From Chryseobacterium sp. GVT01B (lineage in GTDB: Bacteria; Bacteroidota; Bacteroidia; Flavobacteriales; Weeksellaceae), in NCBI RefSeq assembly GCF_019970045.1, contig NZ_JAHXYI010000006.1, forward strand, positions 124,001 through 188,000: DNA of 64,000 nucleotides, given 5' to 3'. The position numbers and the translations under genes were made by a program. Below are positions 50,042-59,211 of the stretch, one piece after another (within the stretch, counting starts at the first letter, position 1; every line of letters starts with the position of its first letter). The notes beneath the pieces were generated by a model, which ran no database searches, was not told where the DNA came from, and was given only the letters and a program-made list of their open reading frames with translations.

Positions 50042-51001
50042 TTAGGAATCTCTCAACCAGGGAGATTCCACACTCCAGAAAATAATTTTCACACCAAGAT
50101 AATGTTCAGCATATTCTACAAATTCTTCTTTGGTAAAAGGCTTTTTAGTTTTTGGATTTGTATAAGTGAGAGTCGGCTCCTGAACTGCCATGGCGACTAA
50201 AGGCAGCTTTCCTTTGTATTGATTAAAGAAAGGATAAGAGTTTTTCATCTGGCCTTTTTTATTCGGAACAATATCTGGCCCTCCAAGTCCTATATTATTT
50301 TTATAAGCAAAATCAAACAGTCTGGACATGTATTGATGGTCATTGTCCCATTCACAGGGAAAGAAATTAACATACTGCAATACATTGGATTGATGGAAAG
50401 CATTTCTCGCAAACTTCAGATTTTCCAGTTCAGCCTGAAAATAACGGTCACAGCTAAAACCGGTTTTATCTGCTTTCATTTCTATATCTATTGATGTTTC
50501 GGGAAGATTAATTCCTTGAATTTTACCATCAAACTTTTGTGCCAATGCTCCTATAAGCTTCTGAAATCTCTCCCGGACAGCAGGATTCCATTGCTGGGTA
50601 ACCCATCCGCTTCCAACAGGTTTATTTTCCCCCGGATTATCATATTGAGAAACCAATCCTCCTGTATACTCTTTATCATTCAACACATAATCAGGAATAT
50701 ATCTGGACTGTGGCTCAAAAAACCTATCCTGAAGCTGAATAAATAGTTTTCTATTGATCGAAGTTAAATATTCCAGGTCTTTTTCAATCATAGAAAAATC
50801 ATACACGTCCTTTGAGGTTTCCAAAGCTCTCCAGTTATAAACAATCTGTACTCCTCCGATATCCTGACGGGTAATTATTTTTTCTATTTTCCTAAGATCC
50901 CCTGATGAAGTGTAAATATAATTCTGAGGCGTCTGCCCTGATATAAAATGCAGACCAAGCATAAGCAATCCCAATCCCAGCGCTTTGGTAATCTTTTTCA
51001 T
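50042..51001 (-). CDS. Secreted glycoside hydrolase-like (TIM-barrel) protein
   Basis: From the ATG at 51001 the 319-residue protein has a signal peptide ending near ISGQ. The rest looks like a beta/alpha barrel: GGVQIVYNWRALET, LFIQLQDRFF, KIQGINLPETSIDIE (a candidate acid/base Glu after strand 4), and VKIIFWSVESPW. Architecture resembles cellulase-like glycosidases, but no named family is clear. It is probably periplasmic. Confidence 0.6.
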   Translation of the reverse strand: MKKITKALGLGLLMLGLHFISGQTPQNYIYTSSGDLRKIEKIITRQDIGGVQIVYNWRALETSKDVYDFSMIEKDLEYLTSINRKLFIQLQDRFFEPQSRYIPDYVLNDKEYTGGLVSQYDNPGENKPVGSGWVTQQWNPAVRERFQKLIGALAQKFDGKIQGINLPETSIDIEMKADKTGFSCDRYFQAELENLKFARNAFHQSNVLQYVNFFPCEWDNDHQYMSRLFDFAYKNNIGLGGPDIVPNKKGQMKNSYPFFNQYKGKLPLVAMAVQEPTLTYTNPKTKKPFTKEEFVEYAEHYLGVKIIFWSVESPWLRDS

Positions 51002-51118
51002 TAAAATCAATTTTGCATAGTCAATCATTTTCCGTGCCTAAAAACATCAGACATTTTTAAGAGCATTAAAAAAAGTATTTTATCATGATCAATATTATTA
51101 AAATACAAGTAGTATTGT

Positions 51119-51126
51119 TATTTTTG
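51119..51126 (+). promoter_or_regulatory. Putative -7 element
   Basis: TATTTTTG (TAnnTTTG) 33 bp before the ATG at 51159. Confidence 0.35.
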
Positions 51127-51158
51127 GAATTCAAAATTTAATTGTATTAATTTTGGGT

Positions 51159-51881
51159 ATGAAAAAAATATTTATTTTTATATCTGTACTCCTATCTACA
51201 GTATTCTACACACAAAAATGCATGGACTTACATCAAAGTATAAATTCTAATGGTCATTTCAATATATCTTTTACAGAAAAACTCTTTGATAATTTCTCTG
51301 AAACCATTCCCGAAGTAATCAATATAGAAGAAAATAGTCAGGATAATCTTAAGTTATTTCAAAATAAATTCCCAGACATATATGATGGCAAATGTTTAAA
51401 AATAAATATAAAAGGAGAATCAAAAGATTTTTTTTTCTGCGACAAAGATCAAAGAGACCAAATTCCCAAAGACCTTCATAGCACTTTAGGAAAATTTAAA
51501 CTTGTTTCAATAATAGACAACTTTTATTTTTTCAAGTATTCTGGATTTGAAATCAGTGGTTACCAAATGTATAATGCAAAAGATCGTTTATTCTATTTTT
51601 TTGGAAGTAAGCCTATAATTTCGCAAGATAAAAAAATCATTTATTCTTATAATAATGATTACTATGCTTTTGAATTAAATATCTTAAATTTAGATAACTA
51701 TAATGAATTAACCTATCGTCTAATTGGGGATTTTGATATCAAAGATCTTAAACTCACACAATTAAAAAACACTGACCGTTATTCTATAATAATGAGTCTG
51801 ATACAAAAATTTATAAGCAGAGATCAGGAGAATAACATTACAGGAACACAGTACTGTGATAGAAAAATAAAAATTAATTAA
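51159..51881 (+). CDS. Hypothetical secreted protein
   Basis: The 240-residue protein has a signal peptide (KKIFIFISVLLSTVFYTQ). The mature part is Asn-, Lys- and Tyr-rich with several Cys; no domain is recognised. It is more AT-rich than its neighbours. The ATG at 51159 is chosen over a TTG two codons earlier. Confidence 0.55.
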   Translation: MKKIFIFISVLLSTVFYTQKCMDLHQSINSNGHFNISFTEKLFDNFSETIPEVINIEENSQDNLKLFQNKFPDIYDGKCLKINIKGESKDFFFCDKDQRDQIPKDLHSTLGKFKLVSIIDNFYFFKYSGFEISGYQMYNAKDRLFYFFGSKPIISQDKKIIYSYNNDYYAFELNILNLDNYNELTYRLIGDFDIKDLKLTQLKNTDRYSIIMSLIQKFISRDQENNITGTQYCDRKIKIN

Positions 51882-52043
51882 ACATACCAAACAATATTTT
51901 TAATTAATATTTTTCCTTAAAATTTATTTTCTGAAATATTAATTTTCATCATAAAATCATTATCTCTTCATATCCTATTTTTAATATACAAATACTATTA
52001 TTATTTTAGCAGAATAGAAATTTGATTTTTAACAATTAAGGAT

Positions 52044-52547
52044 ATGAAAAAATTAATCTTATTGGGTGCTGTATCAGCTTTTTTAATCAACTGTAATAAG
52101 AAAACTGAAGCTCCGGCTCCCAAGGCAGTGGCAGATACTATCGCTGTTGAAGAACCTGTAATAGATACTCTTGGACCAAAATCGTTCTGCTATATCGGGG
52201 TAACAGGAAAAGACAGTGTTTTTGCTTCCATTGATGACAATTTAGGAACTATCACCGGAAAGTTATCTTATAAAAACAGTGAGAAAGACAGTTCAACAGG
52301 AGATGTAACCGGTTTCAAATCCGGAGATACCCTGAAACTGACTTACGAATTTGCCTCAGAAGGTAAAAAAAGCAAAAGAGATATTTACTTCATCCAGAAA
52401 GATAATGCTTTGACAGAAGGAATTGGAGATCATAAAGAGGAAGACGGACAGTCTAAATATGCAGATGAGAAAAAAATCACCTATAAAGACGGACAGAAGC
52501 TAAACACCGCAGACTGTAAAGTAGTGAGCGAAGCTTTAAAGAAATAA
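52044..52547 (+). CDS. Lipoprotein of unknown function
   Basis: The 167-residue protein has a lipoprotein signal with lipobox AFLINC, a linker rich in Ala, Pro and Glu, then a conserved-looking domain (GPKSFCYIGVTGKDSVFASI, GTITGKLSYKNSEKDSS, SGDTLKLTYEFASEGK). It resembles small Bacteroidota lipoproteins. Probably anchored to a membrane facing the periplasm. A long inverted-repeat element follows. Confidence 0.7.
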   Translation: MKKLILLGAVSAFLINCNKKTEAPAPKAVADTIAVEEPVIDTLGPKSFCYIGVTGKDSVFASIDDNLGTITGKLSYKNSEKDSSTGDVTGFKSGDTLKLTYEFASEGKKSKRDIYFIQKDNALTEGIGDHKEEDGQSKYADEKKITYKDGQKLNTADCKVVSEALKK

Positions 52548-52562
52548 TACATTATTATAAAA

Positions 52563-52703
52563 CAAAAAGAGGCTGTCTCAAAACTCCAATAGCGGCCTTT
52601 TGTCATTCTGACGAAGGAAGGATCTCTATAATAAACAACTATGTGAGATTCTTCACTACATTGTATTTCGTTCAGAATGACACTTTTGAGACAACCTCTT
52701 CAT
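52563..52703. repeat. 140-bp imperfect inverted repeat (MITE- or hairpin-like element)
   Basis: The ends AGAGGCTGTCTCAAAA and TTTTGAGACAACCTCTT are near-perfect inverted copies. Inside, GTCATTCTGACGAAG and the far CGTTCAGAATGAC pair, as do GGATCTC and GAGATTC. The whole can fold into one long hairpin between the lipoprotein and threonine aldolase genes. It could terminate transcription from both sides. No ORF. Confidence 0.75.
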
Positions 52704-52704
52704 T

Positions 52705-53739
52705 TTATGGTAATTCTGTTTCAATGATTTCAATAAACTGGTTTACTGCTTCATCACCTGTATTCCAGGAAGTAATAAGACGTATTGCCGAAAAATTCTC
52801 ATCTACTTTTTTCCAGACAAAAAATTCAAAACTTTCAGACAGTACGCTTATAAGTTCATTGCTTACAATAGGAAAAATCTGATTGGTATAGGTATCTGCA
52901 AGAAATGCTACTCCTTTTTTCTGCAATGCATTCTTAATTTTCATAGCCTGCTGATTGGCATGTTTCGCCAGATCAAAATACAGATTGTCTTTCATCAGTT
53001 CCATAAACTGTATTCCCAGCAGTCTTCCTTTAGCTAATAGCGCTCCTTTTTGTTTGATATTAAAAGCAAAATCTTCCTGAAGAACTGGATTATTAATGAC
53101 AATAGCCTCTCCTATCAACGCCCCGTTTTTGGTTCCTCCAAGGTAGAAAACATCCGTCAGAAGAGCTACTTTTTCCAGAGTAAGATCACTGATTTCTGAA
53201 GTCAGCCCATGTCCCAGCCTTGCTCCGTCCATAAACAGGTATAATTTCTTTTCTTTACAAAATGCTGAAAGCTCTTCCAGTTCTTTTGCCTGATAAATAG
53301 TTCCCAGCTCTGTAGAATTGGATATATACACCAGCTTAGGCATCACCTGATGTGGTACATTACTATGTCCTTCCAAAACCGGAATAATGTCCGACGGTCT
53401 TAATTTTCCATCTGCTGTTTCAATGCTCAATACCTTATGTCCAGTGGCTTCAATGGCTCCTGTTTCATTATTCAGAATATGGCCGGGAGCGGCAGAAATC
53501 GCGCATTGATATGGCTTTAAAATCGCTGAAATAACAATTAAGTTCGCCTGCGTTCCTCCTGAAACCAAAAAAACTTCAGAATCCTGATTGTTGATTTTTT
53601 CTTTAATTAATGTTTTAGCTTTTAATGAATACTCATCTTCTCCATATCCGGCCTGCTGTTCAAAATTACTTTTTGTAAGCGCTTGTAGAATATTCGGGTG
53701 ACATCCCTCTGAATAGTCGTTTTTGAATGAAAATTTCAT
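52705..53739 (-). CDS. Low-specificity threonine aldolase-like enzyme
   Basis: The 344-residue protein is a fold-type I PLP enzyme of the threonine-aldolase family: FKNDYSEGCHPNILQALT at the start, EVFLVSGGTQANL, LFMDGARLGHG for the PLP-binding Asp, and the Lys in FYLGGTKNGALIGEA. It cleaves L-threonine or beta-hydroxy amino acids to glycine and an aldehyde. It is divergent from a DtxR-type regulator with about 85 bp between them. Confidence 0.9.
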   Translation of the reverse strand: MKFSFKNDYSEGCHPNILQALTKSNFEQQAGYGEDEYSLKAKTLIKEKINNQDSEVFLVSGGTQANLIVISAILKPYQCAISAAPGHILNNETGAIEATGHKVLSIETADGKLRPSDIIPVLEGHSNVPHQVMPKLVYISNSTELGTIYQAKELEELSAFCKEKKLYLFMDGARLGHGLTSEISDLTLEKVALLTDVFYLGGTKNGALIGEAIVINNPVLQEDFAFNIKQKGALLAKGRLLGIQFMELMKDNLYFDLAKHANQQAMKIKNALQKKGVAFLADTYTNQIFPIVSNELISVLSESFEFFVWKKVDENFSAIRLITSWNTGDEAVNQFIEIIETELP

Positions 53740-53793
53740 AGAGTAAAAGTAAAAAAAGTTAAAATAACAAGAGTAAACTTTTCATTTTATTTT

Positions 53794-53821
53794 GTTAGAT
53801 TTGTATTGAAAATCATCTAAC
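53794..53821. promoter_or_regulatory. Putative promoter and operator of the DtxR-type gene
   Basis: TAGATTTG (53796-53803) is a -7 element. It lies inside an inverted repeat GTTAGAT-N14-ATCTAAC, whose TTAG/CTAA arms recall DtxR-type operators. Autoregulation is plausible. Confidence 0.4.
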
Positions 53822-53824
53822 ATT

Positions 53825-54478
53825 TTGAAAACAACCCTAACAGAAGAGAATTACCTGAAAGCTTTGTTTCATTTAGTTGACAATGAAGGAAAGGTTACGA
53901 TTAATGAACTCAGCAAATTTTTGAATGTAAAAATGCCGAGTGTCAATAATATGATGAAAAAGTTTGCAGAGAAAAAGTGGGTCATTTATGAAACCTACAA
54001 ACCTTTAATCGTTACCGAAGGCGGAAGACGTGAAGCCGCTCTGGTAGTCCGAAAACACAGACTTACTGAAATGTTTCTGGTAAAAAAAATGAATTTTGGA
54101 TGGGAAAATGTTCACGAAATTGCGGAGCAGCTTGAACACGTACACTCTCAAATCTTTTTTGATAAAATGGATGAAATTCTGGATTATCCTAAATTTGATC
54201 CCCATGGAGAGCCTATTCCTGATAAAGACGGAAATATTATTTCCCAGGATCTGCAGAAACTGAGCCACTGTGAACCTGGTGAAAATGTTACTTTTGCCTC
54301 GGTTACTTTATCTGACGATGCTTTTTTAACCTATCTCAACGATCGGAAATTGCTCCTCAATACCAAAGTAAAAGTCGTTAAAGTAGAAAGTTTTGATAAA
54401 TCAATGACTATAGAAATTGATGGCAAAACGGAAATTTTAAGCAAAAAGGCGACTGAAAAAATATTAGTTAAGAAATAA
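53825..54478 (+). CDS. DtxR/MntR-family metal-dependent regulator
   Basis: The 217-residue protein starts at TTG (53825); no in-frame ATG precedes the helix-turn-helix, and the start reads MKTTLTEENYLKALFHL, a normal family start. The winged helix (SKFLNVKMPSVNNMMKKF) is followed by the metal-binding and dimerisation region (VRKHRLTEMFLVKKMNFGWENVHEIAEQLEH) and a C-terminal FeoA/SH3-like domain. It likely responds to Mn or Fe. Confidence 0.88.
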   Translation: MKTTLTEENYLKALFHLVDNEGKVTINELSKFLNVKMPSVNNMMKKFAEKKWVIYETYKPLIVTEGGRREAALVVRKHRLTEMFLVKKMNFGWENVHEIAEQLEHVHSQIFFDKMDEILDYPKFDPHGEPIPDKDGNIISQDLQKLSHCEPGENVTFASVTLSDDAFLTYLNDRKLLLNTKVKVVKVESFDKSMTIEIDGKTEILSKKATEKILVKK

Positions 54479-54497
54479 CCTTAGCACATCTTAAAAT

Positions 54498-54531
54498 AAA
54501 CCTCACAGATTATAAAAACCTGTGAGGTTTG
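54498..54531. terminator. Intrinsic terminator
   Basis: AAACCTCACAG and CTGTGAGGTTT form a perfect 11-bp stem between convergent genes ending at 54478 and 54596. Confidence 0.8.
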
Positions 54532-54595
54532 TCATTTCATAAAACACTATTATAAGATTCTTGAACTATCTCTTTTCAATTTAAAATAATTCAGA

Positions 54596-55510
54596 TCAAT
54601 TTGCTTCCTCCGGTATTATTTTAACCTTCTTAGGTTTTATGCTCAACAGAAAAACAGTTGAAATAATAAATATACTTCCAATCCAGTCAATTAAAGAATA
54701 AGAAACATTAAGCCAAAACACTGCTAAAATTGTAGCAGAAAGTGGTTCCATAGATGCCAGAAGACTTGTTTTCTGACCTCCGATAATCTGAACTGCTGAC
54801 AGATAAAAATAAAAAGCGATTAATGTTCCGAATAGTACAATAAATGCAGTATAGCCAAATGTCTGCATATCCCATACTCCCTGAATGTCCCATGGAGCTT
54901 TTACAAAACTGAATATGATGCCTGCACAAAACATTCCCCATCCAATGATAAGAGAAGATTTGTATTTTGATAAAAGTTTCACCGGCTGTAATGTATAAAC
55001 AGCCAATGCAACAGCTGAAGCAAGGCCAAAGAACAAAGCTGTTCCGGAGATAGAAAGACTGGATGTATCTCCATGAGTTACCAGTAAAAAAGTTCCTAAA
55101 ACTGCTAAAACAATTGCTGCTATTTCAACCAAAACAGGAACTCTTTTATTTTTAAAAGCAAGATATACAGCAATTATAACAGGGCCTGCATACTGAAGAA
55201 CAGTGGCAGTGGCTGCATTAGAATATTTTATAGCCGCAAAATAGGTATATTGAACTGCCAACATTCCTGTTATGCTGAAAATAACAAGCTGTATGGCATC
55301 TTTTTTATTTTTCCAGATCTCAAAAAGCTCGGTTTTATCAGAAAACTTTGCATACAGCAAAAGACATATCCCGGAAATGAGTAAACGTATGGTAATCAGC
55401 CATTCAATATTAACTCCCCGCTGCTGAAAAAGAAATTGTGCAAATGTTCCGGCAACACCCCAGAATAAAGCGGCTAATACCGCCAAAGAAAAACCTTTTA
55501 GTACATTCAT
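54596..55510 (-). CDS. EamA-family transporter (DMT superfamily)
   Basis: The 304-residue protein has ten membrane helices; landmarks include LFWGVAGTFAQFLFQQ, TYFAAIKYSNAATATVLQYAGPV and TSLLASMEPLSATILAVFWL, close to the YdcZ/RhaT-like amino-acid exporters. It is divergent from an Lrp/AsnC regulator, a standard pairing for amino-acid efflux. Substrate not determined. Confidence 0.88.
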   Translation of the reverse strand: MNVLKGFSLAVLAALFWGVAGTFAQFLFQQRGVNIEWLITIRLLISGICLLLYAKFSDKTELFEIWKNKKDAIQLVIFSITGMLAVQYTYFAAIKYSNAATATVLQYAGPVIIAVYLAFKNKRVPVLVEIAAIVLAVLGTFLLVTHGDTSSLSISGTALFFGLASAVALAVYTLQPVKLLSKYKSSLIIGWGMFCAGIIFSFVKAPWDIQGVWDMQTFGYTAFIVLFGTLIAFYFYLSAVQIIGGQKTSLLASMEPLSATILAVFWLNVSYSLIDWIGSIFIISTVFLLSIKPKKVKIIPEEAN

Positions 55511-55530
55511 AGTGATAAATTCTATTTAAA

Positions 55531-55594
55531 ATGCAAAATTGCATCAAATACTGCTTGATTTTTCACGAAATTTGAGTATTAATTTGCAATTTTG
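55531..55594. promoter_or_regulatory. Putative Lrp/AsnC operators between eamA-like and regulator genes
   Basis: ATGCAAAATTGCAT (55531-55544) has inverted arms ATGCAA/TTGCAT. TTTGCAATTTTG (55583-55594) is close to its reverse complement. Both lie in the divergent promoter, about 50 bp apart. Confidence 0.45.
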
Positions 55595-55622
55595 TTTCAC
55601 TAAACTCCTTAATTCTAAAAAA

Positions 55623-56096
55623 ATGAATGAACTTGACCAATTTGATTTTCAAATCCTTAAGATCCTGCAAAAGAATAATCTTACTCCACAAAGAGATATT
55701 GGAGATCATATAGGTCTTTCAGCTGCTGCGGTACAAAGGCGAATCAAAAGAATGCGGGAAACCGGAATAATTAAAGCAGACATTTCCGTCATTGATACAG
55801 AAAAGTTAAAGCACTCTGTTACCCTTATTGTAGAAGTTTTCCTGGAAAGGGATAAAATAGATTTGATAGATCAGGCTCAAACACTGTTTACTTCAGCTCC
55901 TGAAGTCCAGCAGTGTTATTATGTTACCGGAGAATCAGATTTTGTACTGGTAGTTGTAGTTCCTTCTATGAAAGACTACGAAAAGCTCACACGGAGAATA
56001 TTTTACAACAATGAGAATATCAAACACTTCAGAACATTAGTATCAATGAACACAGTAAAGGCAGGGCTTGAAATCCCTATTGATATTTTGTTGTGA
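55623..56096 (+). CDS. Lrp/AsnC-family transcriptional regulator
   Basis: The start at 55623 (MNELDQFDFQILKILQKNN) matches the family; the frame opening at 55539 would add a non-family extension that crosses the operator. The 157-residue protein has the HTH (TPQRDIGDHIGLSAAAVQRRIKRM) and the RAM ligand domain (EVFLERDKIDLIDQAQ, VQQCYYVTGESDFVLVV). It is divergent from the EamA transporter, its likely target. Confidence 0.9.
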   Translation: MNELDQFDFQILKILQKNNLTPQRDIGDHIGLSAAAVQRRIKRMRETGIIKADISVIDTEKLKHSVTLIVEVFLERDKIDLIDQAQTLFTSAPEVQQCYYVTGESDFVLVVVVPSMKDYEKLTRRIFYNNENIKHFRTLVSMNTVKAGLEIPIDILL

Positions 56097-56267
56097 CAAT
56101 AAAAACCGTTGATTCTCTGAAGCCAATTTTAACAAAAATCGTTAAAAAACGGTTAAACTCCCCTTCATAAAATACCTGAAAATTAATTTTTAATTAGGTT
56201 TGCAAAATATTCTACAGACTTTGTCTTTTCTGACAAATCCCAACATTTAATTATTACTAAAAAAATT

Positions 56268-57008
56268 ATGAAAAAAAGCATTCCGTTTTTTATTATTTCG
56301 ATGCTGTTAAGCCCATTTGCAAACGCTCAGGACACCAAGGTAAGAGATTTTGTGATTGAACCTCAGATTAAACCTAACTTTTATATTTATAAGACTTTCG
56401 GAGTATTTGGAGGTAAAGAATATTCTACCAATGCTGTTTATCTGGTTACCAAAAAAGGAGTTGTCTTATTTGATGTGCCATGGCAGAAAACCCAATATCA
56501 AAGCTTGTTGGACACCATTCAAAAACGTCATAACCTTCCTGTTATCGCAGTATTTGCAACGCATTCACATGAAGACAGAGCCGGAGATTTAAGCTTTTAT
56601 AACAATAAAGGAATTAAAACTTATGCAACAGCAAAAACCAATGAACTGTTGAAGAAAGACGGAAAAGCTACTTCTACAGAAATCATCAAAACAGGGAAAC
56701 CTTACCATATTGGTGGAGAAGAATTTGTGGTAGATTTTCTGGGTGAAGGACATACAGCCGATAATGTAGTGGTATGGTTTCCAAAATATAAAATACTGGA
56801 TGGAGGATGCCTTGTAAAAAGCAAAGCAGCAGTTGATCTTGGCTATACAGGAGAAGCCAATGTTGCACAATGGCCACAAACCATGACAAAATTGAAAAAC
56901 AAATATTCACAGGCCACTCTTGTGATTCCAGGTCATGACGAATGGAAAGGAGGCGGACATGTTGAGCATACGCTTGAGCTTTTAGAGAAAAACAAAAAAC
57001 AGGAATAA
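56268..57008 (+). CDS. blaIND-like: Subclass B1 metallo-beta-lactamase, IND-like
   Basis: The 246-residue protein has a signal peptide (MKKSIPFFIISMLLSPFANA). The zinc ligands of subclass B1 enzymes are all present: HSHEDRAGD (His, His, Asp), GEGHTADNVV (His), ILDGGCLVKS (Cys) and VIPGHDEWKGGG (His). Sequence around these motifs (YKTFGVFGGKEYS, GVVLFDVPW, ATAKTNELLKKDGKATSTEI) matches the IND/CGB group known from Chryseobacterium. Such periplasmic enzymes hydrolyse most beta-lactams including carbapenems. It has no mobile element near it, so it is probably an intrinsic chromosomal gene. Confidence 0.92.
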   Translation: MKKSIPFFIISMLLSPFANAQDTKVRDFVIEPQIKPNFYIYKTFGVFGGKEYSTNAVYLVTKKGVVLFDVPWQKTQYQSLLDTIQKRHNLPVIAVFATHSHEDRAGDLSFYNNKGIKTYATAKTNELLKKDGKATSTEIIKTGKPYHIGGEEFVVDFLGEGHTADNVVVWFPKYKILDGGCLVKSKAAVDLGYTGEANVAQWPQTMTKLKNKYSQATLVIPGHDEWKGGGHVEHTLELLEKNKKQE

Positions 57009-57040
57009 TAATTTATTTTTATAAACTTCATATACCATAA

Positions 57041-57070
57041 AAAAATCCCGAATTTTCATTCGGGATTTAT
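57041..57070. terminator. Bidirectional terminator
   Basis: AAATCCCGAA and TTCGGGATTT form a 10-bp stem between the genes ending at 57008 (+) and 57089 (-). Confidence 0.85.
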
Positions 57071-57088
57071 ATTTTAATGATGGTTGTA

Positions 57089-58228
57089 TTAGTCTAATAC
57101 ACTCCAACCTCTCTTAGGATTTGTATTGGTAGAAACCTCCTGTTCGTTAACAATGATGTTTTCTTTTCTCTGACCGATGTAATCAAGTTCGCTTAGTTTA
57201 GAGAAAATGGTTTCAAGGCTTCTCAGCATCTGTTGAATATAAAGCAACGGCTCACCACAGTTATGATGATCGTAATTGGTCTCTGCCACAATAGAAAGCT
57301 GGTTCAATAAAGTATGAGGAGCAATCTCACTCCACTCCAGGCTATAGTTCAGCATTTCTTCCAATTCAGCAGGAACAAGAAGCTGGGTTGAATTATATAA
57401 ATGAAGAGCCAATCTTGCAAAAGACTCAATCAGAAATACTGGCGGCTGCCAAGGGGTAATATTTCTGAATTGGAAATACATGTCTCCAAAAGTATTCACC
57501 ATTGTACTGCACAGGAACTTCACGTTTTGTGCCAACGCTGTATTTTGATTTTTATGGGAAGTCTTCTGAATAATTTTAAAAGCATACTGCTGAAGATTCC
57601 CGATAGATTTTGCATAGCTGCTGTAATATTCCACTAATGCCGGGTGACTCTGTACAGACGTACAAGGCGGAATAAAGTTGGAATCTACCTGAGCAATATT
57701 CCCTTTTAAATCTACTTTTCCAATGATAAGATAATTACCTCCTGAATAGCTGCTGTTAAGAGAAGTTACAGGAAGCAGTTCAATATGATGATTAGGCTGT
57801 GCACTTGGATGGCGCGGCGGAATTTCCTCAGGGTCAATATCTCCGAAAGGAACTTTATCAAAAGGATTTACAGAGATTAAGATATAATATTCACCGTCTG
57901 CCTGTTCTTCGTTCATGGATTTCGCCAAAGACTTTACGCTGATTCTTCTGTCTGTCAGCTCAATCCGGTAACCCGCCATCGTAACAGCGCTACAACGCTT
58001 GATAACAAGCTGTACATCATTGGTTGCCGTATTGTGAACATCAAAAATGGTACGGTCTGTAAATTCATTGGAAATAGGCAGAAGTCCGTAGTTATATGTA
58101 GTAATTCCAAGGGAATTGGAATCTCTGATGGTATCAATTAAGAAATTATCCTGATCATTAAGGTGTCTCTGGGAAACCTTCATCCCATCCACCCAGTTGA
58201 TTGCAAAATGTTTAATAGGCTGTATCAT
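57089..58228 (-). CDS. tssK: Type VI secretion baseplate protein TssK, Bacteroidota type
   Basis: The 379-residue protein starts FAINWVDGMKVSQRHLNDQ, the conserved start of Bacteroidota TssK. The N-terminal shell-like domain (residues 1-190) and C-terminal helical part fit TssK, which links the baseplate to the membrane complex. It ends the tssG-tssN-tssK operon, 26 bp after tssN. It is shorter than proteobacterial TssK, as is usual for subtype iii. Confidence 0.82.
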   Translation of the reverse strand: MIQPIKHFAINWVDGMKVSQRHLNDQDNFLIDTIRDSNSLGITTYNYGLLPISNEFTDRTIFDVHNTATNDVQLVIKRCSAVTMAGYRIELTDRRISVKSLAKSMNEEQADGEYYILISVNPFDKVPFGDIDPEEIPPRHPSAQPNHHIELLPVTSLNSSYSGGNYLIIGKVDLKGNIAQVDSNFIPPCTSVQSHPALVEYYSSYAKSIGNLQQYAFKIIQKTSHKNQNTALAQNVKFLCSTMVNTFGDMYFQFRNITPWQPPVFLIESFARLALHLYNSTQLLVPAELEEMLNYSLEWSEIAPHTLLNQLSIVAETNYDHHNCGEPLLYIQQMLRSLETIFSKLSELDYIGQRKENIIVNEQEVSTNTNPKRGWSVLD

Positions 58229-58254
58229 GTTTAATACTTTTTAATTTTTTGTGA

Positions 58255-59157
58255 TTATGATTTTCTTGCGACTCCCTCCTCTTCATGCTGAATGACTCTC
58301 TTACAAATCACCACTTCATTTTCAGAAATGCTGTTTGTTGTAATGTCGTGGTCGAAATCTATATATTTTCTGAAACTGAAAAACGATTTTTTAGTGTAAA
58401 AGATCCAGTAATAAGGCTCGTTTCCTTCGTCTGAAAGATGAATAACGGAACCCGGATTCTTATGGTTGTAATCATCTACTACCCTGTAGAACCAATCTCC
58501 GAAAGTAACCCCCGTTGGAAGTGTTTTTGCCTTGATTCTGAAACGGTTGGTATCTTCTAATTTTTTGCTCAATTCAACATTCAATACCATTAATCTGTCA
58601 AAATCTGCTCCTTCAAAATCAGGCAGTTTCTGCTCCGGTGAATATCTCCATGTTTTATAAATATCAAAAGGAATCGTGATAAACTGGATATAACAGTAAT
58701 AAAATACCATGGGAACTACAAAGATCAGCATACTTGTTGCCGCCATTACAGCATATCCTGTTCCTTTACTCATCCAGTTAAAGATCAGAGTGAAAAGATA
58801 TCCTCCCAAAGCGATACACGTCAATGAAAGCAGAGACTCAAACAGAATACTCATTGCCAGGGATTCGATGTGCTTTTTGAAATACTTATGCAACAAATTC
58901 ACATGAATAATCCCGAAAATAAGGTAAACAACCTGTGCGATGAGATACCAGTACGGATTAAAGAGATTTCCGGCAAATCCGAAAAATCCCGGAATAGCCA
59001 GGCATAAACTGCACAGAAGCACGTATATAATAATTACTTTAATTTTGATCGCAGGTTTATTTCTACGGATTACACCCAGTATAACCATCATAATAATTGC
59101 GATTAAAGGCATTAAGATATACCTTAAAAAAATACCTTTTACTGAAGAAATTTCCAT
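58255..59157 (-). CDS. tssN: Type VI secretion membrane protein TssN, Bacteroidota type
   Basis: The 300-residue protein has about five N-terminal membrane helices (residues 10-165) and a cytosolic C-terminal half (ELSKKLEDTNRFRIKAKTL, WFYRVVDDYNHKNPGSVIHL). This layout and its place between tssG and tssK fit TssN, a subtype-iii component that replaces part of the TssJLM membrane complex. Family assignment rests on context and topology. Confidence 0.78.
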   Translation of the reverse strand: MEISSVKGIFLRYILMPLIAIIMMVILGVIRRNKPAIKIKVIIIYVLLCSLCLAIPGFFGFAGNLFNPYWYLIAQVVYLIFGIIHVNLLHKYFKKHIESLAMSILFESLLSLTCIALGGYLFTLIFNWMSKGTGYAVMAATSMLIFVVPMVFYYCYIQFITIPFDIYKTWRYSPEQKLPDFEGADFDRLMVLNVELSKKLEDTNRFRIKAKTLPTGVTFGDWFYRVVDDYNHKNPGSVIHLSDEGNEPYYWIFYTKKSFFSFRKYIDFDHDITTNSISENEVVICKRVIQHEEEGVARKS

Positions 59158-59211
59158 TTGTTTCTTTTCGAATTTATACTTTGTTGGTAGTTGTAAATAT
59201 AATAAAATAAT

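Noticed and set aside
55539..55622. N-terminal extension of the Lrp/AsnC regulator
   Set aside because: It crosses the operator region and is absent from the family start, which is clear at 55623.
56268..57008. Recently acquired resistance gene
   Set aside because: No integron, IS or composition break is visible around the metallo-beta-lactamase, so an intrinsic gene is more likely.
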